Part shown: positions 25,681-33,555 of the stretch, piece after piece
Position numbering within the stretch: the first letter of the stretch is position 1
Layout: every line of letters starts with the position of its first letter
From: Fibrobacter sp. UWR4
GTDB lineage: Bacteria; Fibrobacterota; Fibrobacteria; Fibrobacterales; Fibrobacteraceae
Assembly (NCBI RefSeq): GCF_003149045.1
Contig: NZ_QGDU01000017.1
Span: 19,904-83,903, forward strand
Length of the DNA: 64,000 nt
Direction: 5' to 3'
Program-made: the position numbers and the translations under genes
The notes under the pieces: model-generated
Told to the model about the DNA's origin: nothing
Seen by the model: only the letters and a program-made list of their open reading frames with translations
Databases searched by the model: none

Positions 25681-26566
25681 GAAAATTCAAGAATTTGGTC
25701 ACCTGGTTCGTTTGAGCCACTCCTTGTTTGCCATGCCCTTTGCCATTGGCTCCATGTGGGTTGCGGCCAATGGTTTTCGTGACATGCCCGCCATGGAAAT
25801 TGTCCGCATTGTCGGGCTGATTGTTCTGTGCATGGTGACGGCCCGCAATAGCGCCATGAGTTTCAATCGCATTGCGGATGCGGATATCGATGCGAAGAAT
25901 CCTCGCACGGCAAAACGCCATCTTCCCGATGGTCGACTGAGCAAGAAATCCGTTATCGCTTTCCTTGCCATAAATGGCGTGCTGTTCGTTGTATTTGCAG
26001 CCTTGCTGCAGCCGCTGGCAGGTCTCCTTGCCCTTCCCGTGTGGCTGCTGTTGCTGTCCTATTCCTACTGGAAACGCTTTAGCTGGCTTTGCCATTGGTT
26101 CCTGGGTTTCGCTATCGGTATGAGCCCTCTGGGGGCCTGGATTGCCGTGCGCGGGGAGTTTGCTGTTTTCCCTATTTTCCTGTTGGTGATTCTGATGCTC
26201 TGGATGGGCGGTTTCGATATTATCTATGCCACTCAGGACGAAGAAATCGATCGTCAGATGGGGCTCCATTCCGTGCCGGCCCGCTTTGGCCGCAAGCGTT
26301 CCTTGCAGATTGCCTTCTGGAGTCATGTGGCCATGCTTGCTCTCTGTGTGGCCTTTGGCTTGGTATGGAACATGGGGGCACCCTGGTGGGTGGTAACTGG
26401 CCTTATGACCGCCGCAATTTGCTACATCCACTTGTTTAGAAAGTCCGACGATCTGGATGCCATGAATAGGGATTTCTTTTTGGCAAACGTGGCCATTAGC
26501 GCCCTTGTGATGGTGGGCCTGATTGTATGGATGATTATGGGAGGAGACGTCAATGTCCTTTTCTGA
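25673..26566 (+). CDS. mqnP: UbiA-family prenyltransferase (MqnP-like)
   Basis: 297 residues with eight or nine membrane helices. The first Asp-rich motif is NRIADADIDAKNPRT (about 62-76) and the second is DIIYATQDEEIDRQMG (about 183-198); both bind Mg-prenyl diphosphate. It attaches the isoprenoid chain to a naphthoquinone precursor in the inner membrane. By context (menG-ubiX next to it, MqnD-like at the window start) it matches MqnP of the futalosine route. The ATG at 25673 overlaps the ubiX stop and is preceded by GGAAG; the in-frame start at 25628 is inside ubiX. Confidence 0.88.
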   Translation: MFKKIQEFGHLVRLSHSLFAMPFAIGSMWVAANGFRDMPAMEIVRIVGLIVLCMVTARNSAMSFNRIADADIDAKNPRTAKRHLPDGRLSKKSVIAFLAINGVLFVVFAALLQPLAGLLALPVWLLLLSYSYWKRFSWLCHWFLGFAIGMSPLGAWIAVRGEFAVFPIFLLVILMLWMGGFDIIYATQDEEIDRQMGLHSVPARFGRKRSLQIAFWSHVAMLALCVAFGLVWNMGAPWWVVTGLMTAAICYIHLFRKSDDLDAMNRDFFLANVAISALVMVGLIVWMIMGGDVNVLF

Positions 26567-26777
26567 TAAGAAGTTTACGAACGAAGATAAGATCAAGATG
26601 TTTGAGCGCATGGGTGCCACTGGCGCCATCGTTGCCTTAATTTTTGTGTTCCTGCTGGAAACGGGTTATGCCGGTCCGTATGTGGAACTGGTGAACATGG
26701 GCCTTACCGCAATGATCGTGGTCCTTGCGGTTTCCCTGGTGGGTAGCGTCTTCTTTAAGAGCCGCCGAAAAAAATAG
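26553..26777 (+). CDS. small two-helix membrane protein
   Basis: 74 residues with a basic/acidic head (about 1-22), two membrane segments (about 24-42 and 47-67) and a basic tail KSRRKK. GGGAGGAG precedes the ATG and the gene overlaps the prenyltransferase by 14 bases, so it is the last member of the menaquinone unit. I recognise no family. A role with quinone synthesis is only inferred from position. Confidence 0.6.
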   Translation: MSFSDKKFTNEDKIKMFERMGATGAIVALIFVFLLETGYAGPYVELVNMGLTAMIVVLAVSLVGSVFFKSRRKK

Positions 26778-26795
26778 TCCTGTATTTTTGAATAC

Positions 26796-27626
26796 CTAGA
26801 TTTCCAGGTCCGCGGAGTAGACGGTCTGTACTTCTCCATCATCGGTCTGGAACAGCAGGCTTCCATCGGGTTGCATATCCAGAATGCGGCCCGATTTTTT
26901 TGTGGCGCCTTCGCCACTATTGCGGTTCTCGTCCGTACAACGATTGTTGACGACGATGGTTCCGCGGGCGCCGATGAACTGGTCCATCTTTTTCCAGGCG
27001 GCCACCCACGGGGAAATTCCAAATGCCTTGAACTGTCCTACGGCACGTTCCAGATTCCCGATGAGAGTCTGGAGGAGCTTTTCGCGGTTGATGGTGCGGC
27101 CCGCAATGGCTTTCAGGGTGGTGACGTCACGATCGAGGAAAGCGTAGTCCTGCGGGTCGCTATTGACGTTAATGCCTACGCCCATGTTGAGGGCGGGCTT
27201 TCCCTTCTGGAAGACGATTTCCGCCAGGATGCCGCAGAACTTGCTTTTCCCGAAGAGGATGTCGTTGGGCCATTTTACCGTGACGCGAGTTTCGCCTGGA
27301 CCTTGCAGGTCGCGGAAAACTTCAGCGAAAGTCAGGGCCGCTACCTGAGTGATTTGCGGGGTGACGTTCAGGGGAATGCCATCCAGCGGAATCAGGATGT
27401 TGAAATAGAGGTTCTTCCCTTCGGGGGAGGCCCAGGTACGTTCGTGCCTGCCACGGCCCGCGCTCTGGCTATCTGCTACAAAGAGCGTGCCCGGCTGGAT
27501 AGCGCCTGTCACAGCCTGCTGTTTCATCAGGCTATGGGTGCTTTCGATGGTCTTGAATAATTGGGCGGGAGCGCTTGCAAATCCCGAAAGGTTCCAGTGG
27601 TCGAAATCTTTTTCCGGAGTGAACAT
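26796..27626 (-). CDS. birA: biotin--protein ligase BirA (no DNA-binding domain)
   Basis: 276 residues. The biotin-adenylate loop reads SAGRGRHERTW (residues 55-65), followed by VKWPNDILFGKSKFCGILAE, the lysine-bearing biotin site, and GVGINVN. A small C-terminal SH3-like domain ends in VYSADLEI. It loads biotin onto the carboxyl carrier of acetyl-CoA carboxylase. There is no N-terminal helix-turn-helix, so it is a class I ligase without repressor function. Starts with ATG at 27626, 5 bases behind the upstream gene's stop. Confidence 0.92.
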   Translation of the reverse strand: MFTPEKDFDHWNLSGFASAPAQLFKTIESTHSLMKQQAVTGAIQPGTLFVADSQSAGRGRHERTWASPEGKNLYFNILIPLDGIPLNVTPQITQVAALTFAEVFRDLQGPGETRVTVKWPNDILFGKSKFCGILAEIVFQKGKPALNMGVGINVNSDPQDYAFLDRDVTTLKAIAGRTINREKLLQTLIGNLERAVGQFKAFGISPWVAAWKKMDQFIGARGTIVVNNRCTDENRNSGEGATKKSGRILDMQPDGSLLFQTDDGEVQTVYSADLEI

Positions 27627-27631
27627 GGGGA

Positions 27632-28066
27632 CTACTTGTCCTTTTCCATGTCTTCCAGCATCTTCATGGCTTCTTCCGGGAAGATCAGGAAGTATTCCTT
27701 CTTGCGGTCTTCGAAGAGCTGCAGCATACGTTCCTGTTCGAACTGTTCACGGTCGATATTCTGCATGAAGAATTCGTCACGGGCAAAGTCGCGGGTGGTC
27801 ATGAGTTTCTTCATTTCTTCGGAAAGATCCACCTGATCCCAAAGGATGTAGTAGGAACCGGTAAAACCATCGGAGAACACGTTCACGTCCAAGGTTACGG
27901 CGTTTGCCTTGGATGAATCCACCATCCTGACCGTAGTTTCACGTTTTTCGGGTCGGAAAACATCGACATCTTTTGCTTGGAGGGGGGTATCCTGTGCCAT
28001 GGCTGCAGGAACCGCAACAAGTGCTGCGACAAAAAATGGGATGATTCTGGATTCCTCGTAACTCAT
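27632..28066 (-). CDS. exported protein of unknown function
   Basis: 144 residues from an ATG at 28066 (MSYEESRIIPFF). A signal peptide follows (VAALVAVPAAMAQ). The frame is open upstream to 28105, but the extra 13 residues would precede the signal sequence. The mature part has a beta-rich half (VTLDVNVFSDGFTGSYYILW) and an acidic helical half ending MLEDMEKDK. I recognise no family. It lies between tsaD and birA and probably belongs to the same transcript as birA. Confidence 0.6.
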   Translation of the reverse strand: MSYEESRIIPFFVAALVAVPAAMAQDTPLQAKDVDVFRPEKRETTVRMVDSSKANAVTLDVNVFSDGFTGSYYILWDQVDLSEEMKKLMTTRDFARDEFFMQNIDREQFEQERMLQLFEDRKKEYFLIFPEEAMKMLEDMEKDK

Positions 28067-28168
28067 GGGTATCAATATACGTAATTCACGGGAATTTGGT
28101 TGCAACTATCTTATGAGATGATGCAGGATGTGAATTTTCCGTATTTTTAATCACTAAGAAATACGCTC

Positions 28169-29176
28169 TTACAGAGCCAGGGGCATCCAGGGCTTGACTA
28201 CGTCCACGGATGTTAGTTTGTTCTGTCTGACGCGACGGATTGCTGCTGCGGCGATCATGGCACCGTTATCGGTACTTAAACTACGGTCGGGAATGCAGAA
28301 ACGTATTCCATGCTTGCCGCAGTAATCCTGCAGGCGAGTGCGGAGCCAGGCGTTGGCGCTTACACCACCGCCCATGACCAAGGTCTTCATCTTGGTGAGC
28401 TTTAGTGCGTTGATGGTCTTGGTCACCAGGCTGTCCACGATGGCGTCTTCCAGTGAGGCGCAGATATCGCCCAGGTTTGCCTGAATGTATTCCGGATCGT
28501 GAGTTTCCGTGTAGCGGAGAACTGCAGTCTTCAGGCCACTGAAGGAAAATTCGCAGTTGTCATGACCACGGAGTGCGCGGGGGAATTCTACAAACTTGCG
28601 ATTGCCGTTGGCTCCGAGACGGCTGATGGTGGCGCCTGCGGGATACTTGAGTCCCAGCAGCTTACCGCATTTGTCAAAGGCTTCGCCAGCGGCGTCGTCG
28701 CGGGTACGTCCAATGCTTGTATACTTGAATCCAGGTTCTTCCAGTACCAGCTCTGTGTGGCCACCAGAAACGGTAAGCGTCAGGAACGGGGGCTCGATAT
28801 CCGGATTACTGAGCCATGCAGCTGCAAGGTGACCCTCCAGATGGTTCATGCCGTAGGCAGGGATGTTCAAATCTCTAGCAAGACCCTTGGCAAAACTTGC
28901 TCCTACCAGAAGCGGTCCCATAAGGCCTGGGCCCGTGGTATAGGCGATGGCATCGATGTCTTCCATCTTGATGCCCGCTTCCTTAACGGCCGCTTCTGCC
29001 ACAGGGACTATCTTTTGCAGGTGGGCACGGGCTGCGATTTCGGGAACTACACCGCCATAGAGGGCGTGTTCGTCGATCTGGCTGTAAAGCGGGTTGGAAA
29101 GGACCTTGAGGGGTTCATCCTGCAGGATGGCGCAGGCGGTTTCGTCACAGCTGGATTCAATTCCAAGCCAAATCAT
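28169..29176 (-). CDS. tsaD: tRNA threonylcarbamoyladenosine synthase subunit TsaD
   Basis: 335 residues, full length. The family signature with metal ligands is HLEGHLAAAWL (His 112 and His 116), preceded by GPGLMGPLLVG. The ATP-binding part shows VSGGHTELV, and VMGGGVSANAWLR lies near the C-terminal part with the third ligand in STDNGAMIAAAA. With TsaB, TsaC and TsaE it makes the t6A base at position 37 of tRNAs that read ANN codons. Starts at ATG 29176, overlapping the upstream ybbR-like gene by 4 bases. Confidence 0.96.
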   Translation of the reverse strand: MIWLGIESSCDETACAILQDEPLKVLSNPLYSQIDEHALYGGVVPEIAARAHLQKIVPVAEAAVKEAGIKMEDIDAIAYTTGPGLMGPLLVGASFAKGLARDLNIPAYGMNHLEGHLAAAWLSNPDIEPPFLTLTVSGGHTELVLEEPGFKYTSIGRTRDDAAGEAFDKCGKLLGLKYPAGATISRLGANGNRKFVEFPRALRGHDNCEFSFSGLKTAVLRYTETHDPEYIQANLGDICASLEDAIVDSLVTKTINALKLTKMKTLVMGGGVSANAWLRTRLQDYCGKHGIRFCIPDRSLSTDNGAMIAAAAIRRVRQNKLTSVDVVKPWMPLAL

Positions 29177-30180
29177 TGATCTGCCTCCTCGACGGCTTCT
29201 GCTTTAGGCTCCACTTTTTCTTCCTTCTTCTTCAGGTAAACCTTGTCCGGTTTAAGTTCAATAGCCTTGATGGATTTTTCCCGATTGACGGAAGAAGGTA
29301 AAGTCAACTTTGTTGTGGGGGGAAGGCTGTCTGCGTCTTCGATAGCGAAACGGTTGAACTCCATGATGAGTTCGATATGATCCTTGGTGATGGAATCCAG
29401 AACCTGTTCACCGCCGGTAATTTCTACAGAGACGGTGTCCGGAGAAAGGCTGTAGATGTTACGGTCGTAGAAGCCGATGAGGGCGACCGGGACGCGTTTG
29501 AAAACCTTGGAAGCCATTTTCTGGATGTTGACGGAAATCTTGACGCTGGAATCGCTGGGAGAAACAAATCCCGGGAAAGATTCAAAATTCAGGGGGACCG
29601 TAAAGACCTTACTATCCTTGAGGGTATCGAAGGTCGTGGAGTCCGTGGGGATGTCGATGATTCTTGCTAGAGCGTTGCGGGCACCGGATACCTGGATTTC
29701 TTCAGGGATAATTTTCGGTTCGTCGGCTAGCAGGTATCCCTGGGCAGCGTTAATAGTGGCATTTGCCCTGACAGGGACGTTACGGACGATTCGGGTGTCC
29801 AGATCCAGGTCTATGAACAACACTCGATTTTCGGGTTCTACAAACTTTACGTTAGCGTAGCCGGGAGCGGAGAAGTTCTTTTGGTCCAGATGTATACGGA
29901 TTGCCCCAAGTTCGGCTTTCTGGAGGTCTACTACCATGGCGACGGCATTTGTATTGCCCTTGGAAATATCGCGATGGAGACGAATCAAGTCCCAGGTCTT
30001 GCCTTCCACGGTAATGTGAATGGAGTGGGGCGGCTTGGAGGCGATAGCCATTGTTTCGGGAAGCTTTACAAAGTTCAGCGGAACTTCCAGGACCAACTGA
30101 TAATCCTGTCGTGAAATCACGATAAACCAGATTGCGATGCCAAAAAGCAGTGCTGTTATCTTTAATGCGATGTTTCCCAT
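29173..30180 (-). CDS. YbbR-domain protein (CdaR-like)
   Basis: About 335 residues from the ATG at 30180 (MGNIALKITALLF); an ATG at 30204 is in frame and would add 8. One N-terminal membrane helix (about 7-25) and then tandem beta-rich YbbR repeats (VPLNFVKLPE, VPVRANATINAAQGY, VPLNFESFPGF, VPVALIGFYD). The C-terminus is a Lys/Glu-rich tail. In Firmicutes CdaR regulates the diadenylate cyclase CdaA; no cdaA is visible here. It stands head to head with ftsX and overlaps tsaD. Confidence 0.78.
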   Translation of the reverse strand: MGNIALKITALLFGIAIWFIVISRQDYQLVLEVPLNFVKLPETMAIASKPPHSIHITVEGKTWDLIRLHRDISKGNTNAVAMVVDLQKAELGAIRIHLDQKNFSAPGYANVKFVEPENRVLFIDLDLDTRIVRNVPVRANATINAAQGYLLADEPKIIPEEIQVSGARNALARIIDIPTDSTTFDTLKDSKVFTVPLNFESFPGFVSPSDSSVKISVNIQKMASKVFKRVPVALIGFYDRNIYSLSPDTVSVEITGGEQVLDSITKDHIELIMEFNRFAIEDADSLPPTTKLTLPSSVNREKSIKAIELKPDKVYLKKKEEKVEPKAEAVEEADQ

Positions 30181-30226
30181 AGTCGTCTCGAAAAGAACTG
30201 GCATAAATTTAGTTATAATTCGCTTT

Positions 30227-31114
30227 GTGTTCGGACAACTAGGTTATTTAATATCGGAATCTTTCCGCGGAATGAGGCAGCACCGTTCGGTGATCTTCCC
30301 ATCCCTTGTGACGATTTTTCTTTGCTCTCTGCTTCTTGCATCTTGTCTCACTGTTCTGGGGGCTACCATGCGGCTTCTGGACACGGAGAAAAATCTCTAT
30401 GCGGTGGAAGCTTTTTTGCCGGATGATATTCCTGCAGACTCCATCAAGGCTGTTCAGCAGAGGCTTGAACACCACAAGTATGTGGACTCCGTATCCTTCA
30501 TCAGTGCGGACTCCGCCCTGAGAGATTTTAGAAGTCATTTTTCCGCTGAAATGCTGGACCTGGTGGAAGGAAATCCCTTGCCGCCTTATTTCCGCATGAC
30601 CGTTAAGGAAGAAAATCAAAACCCTGGGGACTTGGCGGTTCTTGTAAACGCCCTGTCCAGTGAGGATTATTTTGAGGAAGTCCAGGCTCCCGTAGATTGG
30701 GTGGAAAAGATTGCCGCCTGGAAATTCAAGATGATTTTCTGGCCCATTTGCATTAGTATCCTTTTGCTAATTACCCTATCCCTGATTATTTGCAATTCTG
30801 TACGTCTTTCCTTGCTTTCAAGAAAGTTGCTGGTGGAAAATATGAAATACGCTGGCGGAAGCTATTTCTTCATCGAATTTCCTTTTGTCATGCAGGGGGT
30901 AATCCAGGGTTTTTTAGGAAGTGGTTTTGCAGTTGTCCTGCTGTTTGCTTCCATCCGATCCTTGACCCAGTCCTTGCCCATCGTTGATGTTTATGCCCAG
31001 GGGGCAGGCTTTGTCTTTGTCGCTGTAATCTTGCTGGTCACAATCCTTTCCGGCTATTTCAGTTTCAGCACGGTGCGTAGGTTCCTGAATGTCAAACGTA
31101 GTGAACAGGACTAA
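30227..31114 (+). CDS. ftsX: cell division protein FtsX
   Basis: About 295 residues. The family layout is visible: a first membrane helix (about 24-46), an extracytoplasmic loop with EAFLPDDIPADSIKAVQQRL, then three membrane helices (about 165-190, 215-245, 255-280), the last ending in SGYFSFSTVRRFLNV. FtsX partners with the ATPase FtsE to activate cell-wall hydrolases via EnvC at division. A GTG at 30227 is chosen because it precedes the typical ISESFRGMRQHRS head; a perfect TATAAT at 30214-30219 is so close that the transcript may be nearly leaderless. Starts further upstream (30137) would overlap the divergent gene. No ftsE lies next to it. Confidence 0.85.
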   Translation: MFGQLGYLISESFRGMRQHRSVIFPSLVTIFLCSLLLASCLTVLGATMRLLDTEKNLYAVEAFLPDDIPADSIKAVQQRLEHHKYVDSVSFISADSALRDFRSHFSAEMLDLVEGNPLPPYFRMTVKEENQNPGDLAVLVNALSSEDYFEEVQAPVDWVEKIAAWKFKMIFWPICISILLLITLSLIICNSVRLSLLSRKLLVENMKYAGGSYFFIEFPFVMQGVIQGFLGSGFAVVLLFASIRSLTQSLPIVDVYAQGAGFVFVAVILLVTILSGYFSFSTVRRFLNVKRSEQD

Positions 31115-31117
31115 CGG

Positions 31118-32434
31118 ATGCGCCTGTTCCTTTTCATCCTCTGTCTTTTTGTCGGTGTAAGTCTTGGTGCTCCCAAGGCTTCCGCGAAACCGGCGGCAAA
31201 AAATAACGTTAAGCAGGCAACGCAAAAGACGGATGCCCAGATTAAGGAGCAGAAGGATGCCCTTAAGAAACTGGAATCCGACCTGGCAAAACGTCGTCAG
31301 GAACTGTCTATCCTGGAAACGGAAGAAAAGGGCGTCTTGAATACGATCTCCCTTCTTGACCAGAATTTGAATCAGACTCGCGTCTATATTCATGAACTGA
31401 CCAAGAGCGAGAACATGTTGCAGACTGCCTTGGTAAGGCTCTCCACGGAAATCGACTCGCTGGACAAAAAAATCTCGGAACGCAAGGCGGTCATGACCAA
31501 ACGTGTTAAGACTTTGTATGTAAACGGCCGCAGCAGCGAAGCCAAGGTGCTTGTGAATTTACTGACTCAGAAAGGAAATCCTGAACGTCAAGCTTACTGG
31601 GTGCATCATATTCTGAGTAAGGATCGCGAGGAAGTGGAATACCTGCAGCGCCTGGTCATTGAACGTAACGAAAAGGCGGAACAGGAACAGTCTCATCTGG
31701 CTGAACTGAAAACACTCCAGTCCAAGAAGGCTGCAGAAGAAAAGGGTCTCGTATCCCAGATGAACGGTCAGGAAAAGATGCTGAAAAACCTGAAGCAGGA
31801 CCAGAACATGCAACGTCGCGCTCTTCAGGAATTTGAGCAGAACCAGAAGACGATGCTGGCCTTGATCAAGATGTTGGAAGCTCGTCGTCAGAAGGAAATT
31901 GAAGCCGCCAAGAAGGCTGAAGCGGAACGTATCGCCAGGGAGAAGGCCGCTAAGGAAAAGGCGACCAAGGATAAGAAGAAAAAGAAGGAAGAACCTAAGC
32001 AGAAGGTGATTACGAAGCCCAAGGTGGTGGTGGCCGCTACGGAAGGTCCCCGCTGCAAACCTTTGGAAGGCGAAATCATCAGTAACTACGGTCTACAGGA
32101 GCATCCTGTGCTTCACATTATGACTCGTAATCTAGGCGTGGAAATTCGTGGTAAGCGTGGCGGAATGGTCCGTGCGGCTGCTGCAGGAACGGTTGCCATG
32201 GTGGCCGAAATTGATGGCCGAGGCCCGTCCGTAATTATCGAACATCCGGGTGGAACCTACTCTGTGTACGGCCATATGAAGTCAATTCGAGTAAAAGAAG
32301 GCACCAATGTGCGAAATTGCGAGGAAATTGGCGAAGTGGGCGACATCGGTTCCTTAAATGGAATTAAATTGTACTTCCAAGTTAGCGAAGGAACGCAGAC
32401 TGTGGATCCTTTGCAGTGGTTGAATACGAAATGA
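31118..32434 (+). CDS. envC: EnvC-like murein hydrolase activator with degenerate LytM domain
   Basis: 438 residues. Signal peptide (cut near GAPKA), a long coiled coil (about 35-270) and a C-terminal LytM/M23 domain (about 310-435, VVIIEHPGG.. as SVIIEHPGGTYSVYGHMKSI). The catalytic metal ligands appear altered: the usual GxDI is GVEI and the usual HFE is YFQ, as in EnvC, which activates amidases instead of cutting peptidoglycan itself. Its place directly behind ftsX (3 bases) fits the FtsEX-EnvC pathway in the periplasm. The end overlaps holB by 4 bases. Confidence 0.88.
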   Translation: MRLFLFILCLFVGVSLGAPKASAKPAAKNNVKQATQKTDAQIKEQKDALKKLESDLAKRRQELSILETEEKGVLNTISLLDQNLNQTRVYIHELTKSENMLQTALVRLSTEIDSLDKKISERKAVMTKRVKTLYVNGRSSEAKVLVNLLTQKGNPERQAYWVHHILSKDREEVEYLQRLVIERNEKAEQEQSHLAELKTLQSKKAAEEKGLVSQMNGQEKMLKNLKQDQNMQRRALQEFEQNQKTMLALIKMLEARRQKEIEAAKKAEAERIAREKAAKEKATKDKKKKKEEPKQKVITKPKVVVAATEGPRCKPLEGEIISNYGLQEHPVLHIMTRNLGVEIRGKRGGMVRAAAAGTVAMVAEIDGRGPSVIIEHPGGTYSVYGHMKSIRVKEGTNVRNCEEIGEVGDIGSLNGIKLYFQVSEGTQTVDPLQWLNTK

Positions 32435-33555
32435 TTGATTACAGTTTAAAAGGTCCCGTATCCCAGGAAAGGGCGAGAATCCGCCTAATGTCCGCTTTGA
32501 GGGAAAATCGATTTCCTCAGGCCATCTTGATTGATGGTCCTACCGGCATAGGTAAGAAGGCTTTGGCGTTGGAAATTGCCAAGGCTCTTCAGTGTACGGA
32601 TCCTAACGGCAGGCCCTGTGGCCATTGCTTTGGTTGCCGCATGGCTGCCGAAAGCGGTGCCACCGAAAACTGGATCATTCCTCTGGAAGCGGCGGAAGCC
32701 CGTGCAAAGAAAGCGGAAGACGCCACTGCCAGAAGTACCGCAAAGACCATCGAAGATATTAAGCAGGACTACATCAAGGAGATTATCAAGAATCCCTACC
32801 GTGTAGACGTCTTCAGTGCGGCAGCCTTCATTTCTGTGGAACTGATGCGTTCGATGACCAGCAGTTTCGCCATGAGGGGAGACCGAGTCCGTACGATAAT
32901 TATTGCTGAAGCGGACCGCATGAATGAAGCCGCAAGCAATGCCTTCCTGAAGACGCTGGAAGATGTTCCTCCTGACACCTATTTTATCCTGACCACATCT
33001 TCCCGAGAGAAGATGCTCCAGACGATCCGCTCCAGATGTCTTGCCCTGCACCTGTTGCCGCTTACCGACGAGGAAGTCCGTAAGGAGGCAGACCGTGTGG
33101 CGGATGAGGAATTTGACCGTGCCTCCCTGACAGACGATGTTATCGGGATGGCCGTAGGTTCTCCGGGCAAGGCGCTTTATTTTGCACCACTCTGTGAACA
33201 GTGGAATCCCCTGGCGGTAGAGTTCGTCCGAAAGTCCTTGTTGCAGGATTATACAGATTTATTCTTCTCCCTGAAGGAGGCGTCCCTGGACGATCCTTAT
33301 GTGGCGAACCGTTTCCTGGAAGTGATGTCCTTCCTGGTGGCTGACCTCCTGAGAGAATTGGGCGGTGCGCCCTTGCGTATGCCTACGACTACCGCAAGTA
33401 TTGGCTTGAGGAACTTCCCCCGTATTGATGCGACGGCCCTGGAACTTGCCTTGGTGGATATCCAGGAGACAATGTCCCGCATCGAGTCCCGCCGTGCAAC
33501 GACTACCATGAGTCTTCAGACTCTGGCCTTGAAACTTTTCGAGGGCTATAAGTAA
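32431..33555 (+). CDS. holB: DNA polymerase III delta-prime subunit
   Basis: 374 residues. AAA+ clamp-loader layout: the N-terminal P-loop DGPTGIGKKALALEIAKAL, a zinc-binding Cys set (CTDPNGRPCGHCFGC), IIAEADRMNEAASNAFLKTLE as the Walker B-like stretch and sensor region SSREKMLQTIRSRC with the arginine finger motif (SRC). It contains an acidic/basic insertion (EARAKKAEDATARSTAKTI) after the zinc module. It loads the sliding clamp with the gamma/tau and delta subunits. The ATG at 32431 overlaps the envC stop; the upstream in-frame start at 32416 is inside envC. Confidence 0.87.
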   Translation: MIDYSLKGPVSQERARIRLMSALRENRFPQAILIDGPTGIGKKALALEIAKALQCTDPNGRPCGHCFGCRMAAESGATENWIIPLEAAEARAKKAEDATARSTAKTIEDIKQDYIKEIIKNPYRVDVFSAAAFISVELMRSMTSSFAMRGDRVRTIIIAEADRMNEAASNAFLKTLEDVPPDTYFILTTSSREKMLQTIRSRCLALHLLPLTDEEVRKEADRVADEEFDRASLTDDVIGMAVGSPGKALYFAPLCEQWNPLAVEFVRKSLLQDYTDLFFSLKEASLDDPYVANRFLEVMSFLVADLLRELGGAPLRMPTTTASIGLRNFPRIDATALELALVDIQETMSRIESRRATTTMSLQTLALKLFEGYK

